Part shown: one piece after another, positions 17,663 to 24,766 of the stretch
Layout: every line of letters starts with the position of its first letter
Position numbering within the stretch: the first letter of the stretch is position 1
DNA from: Erwinia tracheiphila
Lineage (GTDB): Bacteria > Pseudomonadota > Gammaproteobacteria > Enterobacterales > Enterobacteriaceae
Direction of reading: 5' to 3'
DNA length: 64,000 bases
Assembly: GCF_021365465.1 (NCBI RefSeq)
Contig: NZ_CP089932.1
Span: forward strand, 3,844,001-3,908,000
The notes under the pieces: generated by a model
What the model saw: only the letters and a program-made list of their open reading frames with translations
Database searches by the model: none
Told to the model about the DNA's origin: nothing
Translations under genes and position numbers: made by a program

Positions 17663-20397
17663 TTATTTGGCGCACTCTGCCGGGGTTTTCAGCCCCCTGA
17701 ACGCCGACCGGGACGCCGCCACCCCCGACCGGCGCGGATCGTACTCCGGTTTCTTCTCCGCTTCCGGCACGTCGATCAGCCCGCACAGGTGCGCCCCGTC
17801 TGCGCTGCCGTCGCCGTCAAACAGCAGTTCATAGCAGAACGTCAGCCCGCGACGGTGAACCAGCAGGTACTCCATTTCAGCCAGCCGCGCGAGGTGGTTC
17901 TTAAGCTGGGTATCGCCCCACTGCACCGCATCGCGCAACTGCCTGCGGGTGAACAGCATCGCAGCGTGCGGCCTAAGATCTCATGCGCCAGTTGATTGGC
18001 GAGCGCGATATCGTCCCGCTGAACCTCGATGTACTCGACTATCTGCCCGCGATGTTCCACGCGTTTCACCTCCCGCTGGTACTGGTGCAGCAGCGCGATT
18101 GACTGGATCAGGGTGAGATATTTCATATGGTCGCGCCGGGTGCGCGTTTTATCGCTCATAAAGGTCAGCTGCGGGGCGAACGGATTGACCACCTTCAGCG
18201 GACGTAACAGCCGCTGTGCGTTCTGGTGCAGCCGCGTGACGTGCGCTTTTTCACTCACCATCAGCAGCCCTTCCAGCGTCTGCGCATGGCGCTGGGCCGC
18301 GTGTATCGCCTCCGTCTGCGCCCGCGACTCGTTCACCGTCAGCACCAGGCAGCGGTTCAGCAGCTCCTCGTCCACGTCAATGGCCGTGGTGGTCAGCATC
18401 AGCATCACCGGGCCTTTCACCCTGTACTGCTTTGTCACCAGGTTGCCCGTCGACTCGTCCTTGCCCGTTGAGGCTATCGTCAGCTCGCCGTCACTCTGCA
18501 ACAGCTTCAGCGCATAGGCTGCCTGCCGTACCCCTTCCTCCTCAGCTATCGCCAGTATTTTGTGCTGTAAGTTCGTTTCACCCAGATAGAACAGGCTCTG
18601 CCCGGTCATCGCGCTGTACAGCATCCGCTCTTCCTCCGGGATCAGGTTCAGCACCGCATCCATTAAGCTGGACTTGCCCGCCGCGCTCGACGACTGGATC
18701 AGCACGGCCAGCGGTTTCTCCAGCCTGCGCGACACGGCGGCAAGATAAGCGGCTAACAGATTGGTCGATTCACCCACCACGCCGCACGCCACCATATCCG
18801 ATGCGATACGTCCGGCAAGATCCGGCGCGCGTAGCAGCGCCAGCGCCTCATCGCGCTGCGCGTCGCTCATCTCTGGTACGGCGTTCTCCGCTTCCGGCTG
18901 TACCTGCCAGTGCTCCAGCGCCAGCAGCACTTTACCTAAGCTGCGACGCAGATCACCCTCCGCCAGCCCCAGTTCCGCCGCTGCCGTCCGCGCATAGCCG
19001 GAACGCGAGCGGGCGCTCATCATGTCCACGCTGTCGGCGAACATCACCCCGCTATCCGTGTCCACAACCTGCGCGTTTACCTTCATCATGCCCGATCCGG
19101 TTTTCACATGGACGAAGCCGCGGATCTGCCAGCGCTGGCCGTCAATGTCCAGTTGCAGATCGCCGCCCGGCAACGCCTCAACCACCACGCCCGGCGCGGG
19201 TGACACAGCCGCCTGCACGGCGGCCACATCAGCAGCTAAGGGTAAAACTGTTGCAGGCTGCGACGCGGGGATCGCCGGGCTGACGGCCTCCACCGCTGCC
19301 GCGTCACCCATCGCCACCGCGCCGTCTATCAGCAGGGTAAAGGCGGTTTCCGGCTCCGCCACCTGGCACAGATATTCATTCGCATCCATCCCCGCCGGGA
19401 ACGCCACCCGGAACGGCGCGATGCCGTCGGCGGCTAACGAAGAAGCCAGCCTGACCGCCGCCTCATTGCCCGCCGGATCGTTGTCGAAGGCGATCAGCAC
19501 CTGCTTCACACCGTGGGCGCGGAACGCCTGCCGCATCTCGTCAGTGACGCCATTCACCCCATACGCCGCCGTGACGTTGCGCAGCCCCGCCACCCAGAAC
19601 GACATCGCGTCGATCAGCGACTCGCACAGGATCACCGTCCTTGAGCCGACCAGCGCCACCTCATTCCACACGCCCGCGTGCGGGCCGGGCAGATACAGGT
19701 GCAGCGGCGTGCCTTTGCGCAGCCTGTCGGTGATTTTGCGTCCGTACATCTCCCGGATCTGACCGTTCAGATCCACAACCGGCACAACCAGCGAACCGGT
19801 AAAATGCTCATGACCGGACTCACGCAGCACGCCCGCCGCCTGCAACCGGGCGCGGATCTTTGCCCCGGCCTGCACCGATTTCGGCGGCAGGCGGTAGGCC
19901 AGCGTGCGGCTGGCGAAGCCCAGGCGGAACTGCGCAACCAGTTCAGGATGGTTAAGGCGGCGCTTCTCCAGATACGCCACCGCCTCCGGCGCGTTCAGCA
20001 GCGAGTGATGGTAAAAATCCACCACCCGCCCCAGCAGCGCCTGACGGCCCGCCTCATCCTCCGCGAAGAGGGCCGGTTCCTCCTTTGTGACCAGCGGCGC
20101 AACGGCGGGATTGTCGCCCAGCTCGCCGCGCAGCCGCTCCACCGCCTTACGCAGACTCAGCTTTTCAGTGTGCATCAGCCAGTCCAGCACCGACCCGCCC
20201 GCGTCGCAGCCGAAGCAGTGGTAGAGGTTTTTCGCTGGCGTGATCACCATCGAGGGGGTTTTCTCGTCGTGGAACGGACACCGCGTCACCAGGTCTTTAC
20301 CGCGCTTAAACACCTGTCGCCCCTGCGCCTGCGCAACGGTGGCTAAAGAGACGGCTGCCTTCAGGTGCTGTAACTCCGTTTCTGCGATGCGTGCCAT
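17663..20397 (-). pseudogene. CHC2/TOPRIM primase-helicase, module A, with C-terminal deletion
   Basis: From ATG 20397 (MARIAETELQHLKAAVSLATVAQ) the protein has a CHC2 zinc finger (CPFH...CFGC), a TOPRIM domain (VILCESLIDAMSFW, IAFDNDPAGNEAA), an AAA-like helicase with QSSSAAGKSS as Walker A, and a C-terminal winged helix. Compared with module B, about 80 bp are missing near 17955-17965, so the frame fails after AHEILGRT; the proper tail (FTRRQLRDAVQWGDTQLKNHLARL ... RGLKTPAECAK) continues in another frame to 17663. The first ~770 residues remain open. Confidence 0.85.
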
Positions 20398-20448
20398 AGA
20401 ACTGCTCCTGATAAAACCTTGTCAATACCATATGTGTGTTTTATTATG

Positions 20449-20464
20449 GTACATATATATGTAC
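20449..20464. promoter_or_regulatory. Perfect palindromic operator between primase and HTH genes
   Basis: GTACATATATATGTAC sits between the divergent primase (start 20397) and HTH gene (start 20501), about 50 nt from each. Its location suits autoregulation by the HTH protein. Confidence 0.6.
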
Positions 20465-20500
20465 TTTCGTCAAGAGCGTTTCAGATTAGGGGGTAAAATC

Positions 20501-20890
20501 ATGAGCAACACGACTTACTGGTACTTACCCATGCCCCTATCTGAACGACTGTTCGAGTTACGCAGGCAGCACAGCCTGTCACAACAGGCTATGGCCGATG
20601 CAGTCGGCATCCATGCCAACAGCTGGAAGAAGTACGAGACCGGCCAGGCCCAGCCCTCCATCGACATCCTGAAGAAGATCGCCACGGCGCTGCACGTCAG
20701 CACGGACTTTTTGTTATTTGATGCACACGAACGTGTACCAGAAGGTGAGCTTTCATTGCAGTTTGAGGCCATCGTCCAGCTACCCGAAGAAGAGCAGAAC
20801 GTGGTTCGGGAAGTACTGGAGAGCCTGATTATCAAGTACCAGACCCGTCGCTGGGATTCAGCGAGGCAGGCAACGAAGAAGAGAGAGTAA
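20501..20890 (+). CDS. HTH transcriptional regulator (XRE/Cro type), module A
   Basis: A 129-residue protein; ATG 20501 has AGGGGG 9 nt upstream. Residues ~13-70 form a Cro/C1-type HTH (LSERLFELRRQHSLSQQAMADAVGIHANSWKKYETGQAQPSIDILKKIATAL). The C-terminal half is helical and acidic (LQFEAIVQLPEEEQNVVREVLESLIIKY), probably for dimerisation. It is divergent from the primase and likely represses both genes through the palindrome at 20449. Identical in sequence to the module B copy. Confidence 0.88.
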   Translation: MSNTTYWYLPMPLSERLFELRRQHSLSQQAMADAVGIHANSWKKYETGQAQPSIDILKKIATALHVSTDFLLFDAHERVPEGELSLQFEAIVQLPEEEQNVVREVLESLIIKYQTRRWDSARQATKKRE

Positions 20891-20971
20891 CAACGGTTTT
20901 TTAACGCGGACCGGAAGTGTTGAAGCACCGCCAGCCCGCTAACCACAGGCAACTAAACGGAGTAGTTGATC

Positions 20972-21286
20972 ATGGCTGAACACGATTGTATTTCAGAAGG
21001 GAAGATTGCCAAAGCGGAACGGCGCTGTATTGTGGGCTACCGTCCAAAAGGCGGTGACCGCAGCACACCGCAGGTGAACATTGCGGGTAAGTGGCTGGCT
21101 GAGGCGGGGTTTGCGGTGGGGACGGGCGTCAGTCTGAAGGTGCTGGATGGCTGTCTGGTGCTGATCCCCGACAGCCGCGAGGAGACGCGGTTACGCCGGG
21201 AACAGGCACAGCTTGAGCAGCAGAAGCGGGAGATGGAGCAGACCCGGCAGCAGGCGCTGGCGTTGCTGGCGAAGGTCAGCGGCTAA
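20972..21286 (+). CDS. SymE-like toxin family protein, module A
   Basis: A 104-residue protein from ATG 20972, GGAG 10 nt upstream. Residues ~15-70 (RRCIVGYRPKGGDRSTPQVNIAGKWLAEAGFAVGTGVSLKVLDGCLVLI) match the SymE fold, an AbrB-like domain turned toxin in E. coli that is normally silenced by antisense SymR. Here a long charged coiled-coil tail follows (EETRLRREQAQLEQQKREMEQTRQQALALLAKV), longer than in classical SymE. It lies 81 nt after the HTH gene. symE-like genes are often found beside rhs loci. Confidence 0.82.
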   Translation: MAEHDCISEGKIAKAERRCIVGYRPKGGDRSTPQVNIAGKWLAEAGFAVGTGVSLKVLDGCLVLIPDSREETRLRREQAQLEQQKREMEQTRQQALALLAKVSG

Positions 21287-21291
21287 AAATA

Positions 21292-21325
21292 AAGCCGGAA
21301 GGATCGTGGAGATCGCTTCCGGCTT
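21292..21325. terminator. Hairpin between convergent symE-like and immunity genes
   Basis: AAGCCGGAAG and CTTCCGGCTT form a 10-bp stem with a 14-nt loop, 6 nt after the symE-like stop and 5 nt after the stop of the convergent gene. It is placed to end both transcripts; A-rich and T-poor flanks leave some doubt. Confidence 0.65.
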
Positions 21326-21329
21326 AAAG

Positions 21330-21650
21330 TTAATTATTATTTACAATATCCCATATTTCATCCTTTATCTCCTGATATATCTTGTTTAACTGGAACCTTT
21401 CATCAAAATCATCCCTCCATATATAATAATCAGAGAAAGAACCATTTCCCTTATCCATCATCTTCCATGTATCACAAGAACTGTAAAAAAAATAATCCGG
21501 ATTATTGCATTTATTATTCATTGACCATTCAAGTTTTTCTATTATAGAGTCAATGCCACGAATCCAGTTATCTTCTTTCTCTCTAATAAGGATGACTTTT
21601 AATTCCTCGAGTTTATCCAGTAGATTTTTCGACAATGTTTTATTGTACAT
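21330..21650 (-). CDS. Putative Rhs-cassette immunity protein, module A
   Basis: A 106-residue acidic, AT-rich protein (MYNKTLSKNLLDKLEELKVILIREKEDNWIRGIDSIIEKLEW ... FSDYYIWRDDFDERFQLNKIYQEIKDEIWDIV). I do not recognise the family with certainty. It follows an orphan Rhs toxin tail by 4 nt, its AT content contrasts sharply with the GC-rich core genes, and it has the size of immunity proteins. These features suggest it neutralises the toxin whose tail lies at 21655-21860. Identical to the module B copy. Confidence 0.55.
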   Translation of the reverse strand: MYNKTLSKNLLDKLEELKVILIREKEDNWIRGIDSIIEKLEWSMNNKCNNPDYFFYSSCDTWKMMDKGNGSFSDYYIWRDDFDERFQLNKIYQEIKDEIWDIVNNN

Positions 21651-21654
21651 ATCA

Positions 21655-21860
21655 TCACCTTAACGGCCAACTATCCATTATACCAACACCTTTCAGTTGC
21701 CAAGGCTGTTCAACGAATATTTGAGTAACATTCTGACCACCAAGATAAGCGCCTCCCTGATAACCCACTGGACCTTCATATATAGTTGTTCCCTTAGGTA
21801 TTAAGACCTTATATACCGATTCAAAACAGTTATTAGGCTGATCCTGATTTAACATGGCGT
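21655..21860 (-). pseudogene. Orphan Rhs-type toxin C-terminus, module A
   Basis: The reverse frame reads QDQPNNCFESVYKVLIPKGTTIYEGPVGYQGGAYLGGQNVTQIFVEQPWQLKGVG and stops 4 nt before the next gene. The KGTTIYEGPVGxQGGxYLGG...QIF pattern is typical of the extreme C-terminus of polymorphic toxins. Upstream the sequence changes abruptly at about 21862 into an unrelated plus-strand fragment, so the toxin's catalytic part is gone. The 21906 start merely extends into that foreign sequence. Confidence 0.65.
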
Positions 21861-21975
21861 TGCTGTGCGGGAACACAGCAACGAGTTGCAGGAAGCACGG
21901 GAACAACTTTATCAGGCGCAGCAGGTGGTGAAGGGGATTAAGGACGGAATGTTTAGTGTGCTTAACGAGGGTTAA
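21855..21975 (+). pseudogene. C-terminal remnant of a coiled-coil protein, module A
   Basis: The plus frame GVAVREHSNELQEAREQLYQAQQVVKGIKDGMFSVLNEG ends at TAA 21973-21975. It resembles the charged helical tail of the adjacent SymE-like protein in style but not in sequence. Nothing upstream in frame is coding, so it is the 3' end of a lost gene sandwiched between two toxin cassettes. Confidence 0.5.
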
Positions 21976-22025
21976 ATAATAAAGGCCGGGTAGAGATCAT
22001 TTTCTAACCCGACTTAAATATCTAA

Positions 22026-22514
22026 TTAATCGTAAGCATCACCGTGATCTTTATTCTTCCAGTAAATATCATTACCGCCTGAATTATATAGTTCAGTTAA
22101 TAATTCCGTGAAACTAAGGGCTATGATTGGACAACTGCCAGCAACTCCATGAATTTCATAATTACTATCATAACAACGTCCATTTCTCTCAAGAGATAGA
22201 TCTATAGACAAATAATCATTATTATCTGTTTTTCCAATAAAATACCACGAGGAAGATATATCATCATCACATGATTCGCCTACAATAATTTGATTTGATT
22301 GCAATATTTCATCCTTTGATAAAATACGAAATGAAATCATGGCATGACCATCACAAAACAATCTTACGCCATTACATTTTCTGTAAAAATAAACAATATC
22401 ATCAGGATATTTCAATGTACTGGCAGGTAATGTAGGTAAACTCCCATTCGGGGGTATTACTTCACATCGGCTATCTTTATTAAACAAGTCAAGTAATAAG
22501 TCTATTTCCTTCAT
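22026..22514 (-). CDS. SMI1/KNR4 (SUKH)-like immunity protein, module A
   Basis: ATG 22514 has GAGGTGG 9 nt upstream, overlapping the end of the rhs fragment. The 162-residue acidic protein (MKEIDLLLDLFNKDSRCEVIPPNGSLPTLPASTLKYPDDIVYFYRKCNGVRLF ... CPIIALSFTELLTELY) has the SUKH pattern: an early helix, P-x-DIVxFYxxxNG, and a late SFTELL helix. SUKH proteins are common immunity proteins of Rhs and CDI nuclease toxins. Cognate to the toxin domain directly upstream. Identical to the module B copy. Confidence 0.8.
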   Translation of the reverse strand: MKEIDLLLDLFNKDSRCEVIPPNGSLPTLPASTLKYPDDIVYFYRKCNGVRLFCDGHAMISFRILSKDEILQSNQIIVGESCDDDISSSWYFIGKTDNNDYLSIDLSLERNGRCYDSNYEIHGVAGSCPIIALSFTELLTELYNSGGNDIYWKNKDHGDAYD

Positions 22515-22524
22515 ATTATCCACC

Positions 22525-22991
22525 TCAAAAAATAACAGATTCAAAAGAACCATTATATAAATATTGGTTTACCGCTCGATAATAGGCATCACGACTTGCA
22601 GCAGGAACGTTAGCTGCATCAAACATTTTTTCTGAAAGATTCTTCATTTCCCTATTACTAACAGTAGACCAATCAACCTTCCCACCAACTGGTTTACCTG
22701 TCTTTTGTTTTAACCAATCACGATATGTAGCTTTTGTTGCTGCATGATTATCCGCAGATAAAGCAATAGTTGGAGAATTAGTAGGATATTTACCACCATA
22801 TGAAGGAACATTTTTTGACATCCAAATATCAAGTACGCCGTGATGGTTTTCTAAAGGAGAATTACTTGGGCGGTAAGGCACAATATCAAATTCCTTAACC
22901 TCACCGCATTTAAGACCTAACGGATCGATCCAACTAAGTGGATTCGGTACGTAAGCATACGCGTTCAGCCCCCCGCCAGCCCTATCGGGTC
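22525..22991 (-). pseudogene. Truncated rhs gene: core end plus toxin domain, module A
   Basis: Carries the final core motif (NPLSWIDPLGL) and the entire toxin domain (EFDIVPYRPSNSPLENHHGVLDIWM ... AANVPAASRDAYYRAVNQYLYN), identical to the C-terminus of the rhs at 29829. At 22991 the match to rhs ends and unrelated DNA begins. A C6 run (C7 in module B) additionally shifts the frame in the core. With no full rhs upstream it is an orphan cassette, still paired with its immunity gene. Confidence 0.87.
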
Positions 22992-23734
22992 ATCGGAACG
23001 ATCCCGGCATGGTCACACTTTTTAACACCCGGCAACCCGCGTCACGCCTGCGTTTTTAAAGAGCAGCTTTTACAACAGTAACAACACGTTAACCCAACTT
23101 TCCCGACACGCATTTTCGCGCCCGTTCACCATACCTCCGACGCCACAACCTGTCATTAGTCGCTCACGCTGATGGGGTTTTACCCGGCAACCCGTGACGG
23201 GGACGCAGCTTGCTGCGGCTCCGGCGCGGGTTCTGCGGGCGCGGGCGGGCATTAACGCCCTTCAGCGGAGGCCGCAGGCCGACAACACCACCTGGCGCAC
23301 TTTCACACGGCACCGTTGCCACAGATGCGCACCGGAGCCGCCAGGGACGGCGGCGACCTGCTGAAGACGCACACCAGTGCTGACAGCAGAGCGAACGCCA
23401 GTGAGCTGTGCGCTGCACCGCGCTAAGATGCTGAACGCGGGGGCAAGCCGCACGCCGTGGCCCGGGTCAGCACGCGAAGCGCCCGGCGCTGAACGGCGCC
23501 GACATAATGCGTGTTACGCGTTGTGGGCCGCTCCGTCGGCCCGTTTCGCGTAATCCCCCCACGTTATGTTTAATGGACGCACGTCCGGCAACTGACCCGC
23601 AGAGTACCCCACCGCCCGGTGCCGGACGGGCGGCCATTGACCCCCGCGCTCGCTGAACATGATGAAGGGCGGAGCGCGCCACGGACGGCGCGCTCCGCCT
23701 GTCCACGGAACACTACCCGCTTACAGGCTCTGAG
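22992..23734. other. 743-bp GC-rich stretch without genes
   Basis: I find no convincing ORF, RNA gene or IS here. The DNA is very GC-rich with short repeats: ACCCGGCAACCCG occurs twice (about 23026 and 23176), and ACATAATGCGTGTTACGCG (23502-23520) is inverted imperfectly at 23547-23570 around a GGGCCG-CTCCGT-CGGCCC hairpin. It lies directly downstream of a tyrosine-recombinase gene, where element ends and attachment sites are often found. Confidence 0.5.
23501..23570. repeat. Imperfect inverted repeat around a hairpin, candidate recombination site
   Basis: Arms ACATAATGCGTGTTACGCG and (reverse strand) ACATAACGTGGGGGGATTACGCG flank GGGCCGCTCCGTCGGCCC. Paired imperfect arms with a spacer near a tyrosine recombinase resemble an attachment site, but no matching second site was found in the window. 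Confidence 0.35.
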
Positions 23735-24766
23735 CTACTTTTTCGGGCTGTCCGGCTTGCGCTTTCTGCGTCGCGTTTTCGGTTTCCGCTCTGCCGGATG
23801 GGTCTTCTCATGCACCGCTTTCAGATGCCCGATAGCCACTTTGGTGTATATTTGTGTGGTTTCCAGCTTTTCATGGCCTAAGATAGCCTGGATGTGTCGC
23901 GTGTCCGCACCGTTCTCCAGCATCTGCGTCGCCATTGAGTGCCGGAACACATGACACGCCCCCGCTTTTTTCAGCCGCGCCTGTTCACGGATAGCGCTTC
24001 CCGCCAGTATCGTCAGCGTTGACCGGGCCAGCCGTTTGCCCCATATCGTCACGAACAGATAGCCGCTGTCGTGCCTGCCCGTCAGTCCTGGCCGCACGGC
24101 ATCCAGATAGCGCTGGACCCAGACCAGCGCCCGCAGGCCAACCGGAACCACCCGGTCTTTGTTGCCCTTTCCCTGTCGTACCAACAGAACCCCGCGCCCC
24201 ACGTCAACATCGGCCAGCATCAGTCCGGCCAGCTCTGAACGTCTTAGTCCCGTGCTCCACAGCATTTCCAGCACGGCGCGGTTTCGCAGTCCGGTTAACG
24301 TTTCCGTGTCCTGCGCGTCCATCACCGCTTCCGTCTCTTCCTCGCTCAGTATCTGCGATGGTAATCGCTTCTCCGCTTTCGGCAGCATCATCTGTTCGGC
24401 GGGGTTGTACAGGATATGATGCCGTTGCAGCAGCCAGCGGAACAGCATCCTGATGGCCGTCAGGCGGTTAAGCTGTCCCCCTTGTGCCAGCGGTTTGCCG
24501 TCTGCCTTGCGGTAACCGTGCAGATGGCGCTGATAGGCTTCCAGTACCGACAGGCTCACCTGTGCCGCCTGCGTCAGCCCCCGCTCTTCACACCACGTCA
24601 CGAACGGCAGCAGCCGCTCACGGTAGCCCTCCACCGTCCGGGCGCTGTAACCCGCACCGTCCAGGCTTTCCAGCCACATCAGAACATGCCGGCGCAGCGT
24701 GAAGGGGTGAGCATTCAGGTGAAGCGTTGTCGGGTCGGGCGGAAGAGGCCGGGTCATGGTGTGCAT
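23735..24766 (-). CDS. Tyrosine recombinase/integrase (XerC/D-like), module B
   Basis: A complete 343-residue integrase. The N-terminal SAM-like core-binding domain covers residues ~25-125. Catalytic residues are Arg175 (STGLRRSEL), Lys203 region (QGKGNKDR), His272 and Arg275 (CHVFRHS), His298 (ILGHEK) and Tyr307 (TTQIYTK). A basic tail (KPKTRRRKRKPD) follows. The gene starts inside the end of the primase gene (149-bp overlap, other frame), implying coupled expression. It probably integrates or excises the module. Confidence 0.95.
   Translation of the reverse strand: MHTMTRPLPPDPTTLHLNAHPFTLRRHVLMWLESLDGAGYSARTVEGYRERLLPFVTWCEERGLTQAAQVSLSVLEAYQRHLHGYRKADGKPLAQGGQLNRLTAIRMLFRWLLQRHHILYNPAEQMMLPKAEKRLPSQILSEEETEAVMDAQDTETLTGLRNRAVLEMLWSTGLRRSELAGLMLADVDVGRGVLLVRQGKGNKDRVVPVGLRALVWVQRYLDAVRPGLTGRHDSGYLFVTIWGKRLARSTLTILAGSAIREQARLKKAGACHVFRHSMATQMLENGADTRHIQAILGHEKLETTQIYTKVAIGHLKAVHEKTHPAERKPKTRRRKRKPDSPKK

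Larger units (their letters stand above)
20398..22991. repeat. Direct repeat, copy A (nearly identical to 27702-30295)
   Basis: Every feature here recurs 7304 bp to the right. I found only a handful of differences over about 2.6 kb (for example CAACGG/CAACGA, GGATGG/GGACGG, AACATGG/AACACGG, and C6 versus C7 near the right end). The match stops sharply at CCCTATCGGGTC within rhs. Confidence 0.93.

Noticed and set aside
18432..19762. Long plus-strand frames inside the primase genes (also 25742-27557)
   Set aside because: High GC keeps antisense frames open; Arg/Pro/Ser-rich text without domains.
20515..20952. Minus-strand frame over the HTH gene
   Set aside because: Antisense of a clear Cro-type regulator, Ser/Cys-rich and without a start signal.
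23070..23706. Several short frames in the GC-rich stretch after the integrase
   Set aside because: Arg/Ala-rich, overlapping each other and lacking ribosome-binding sites.
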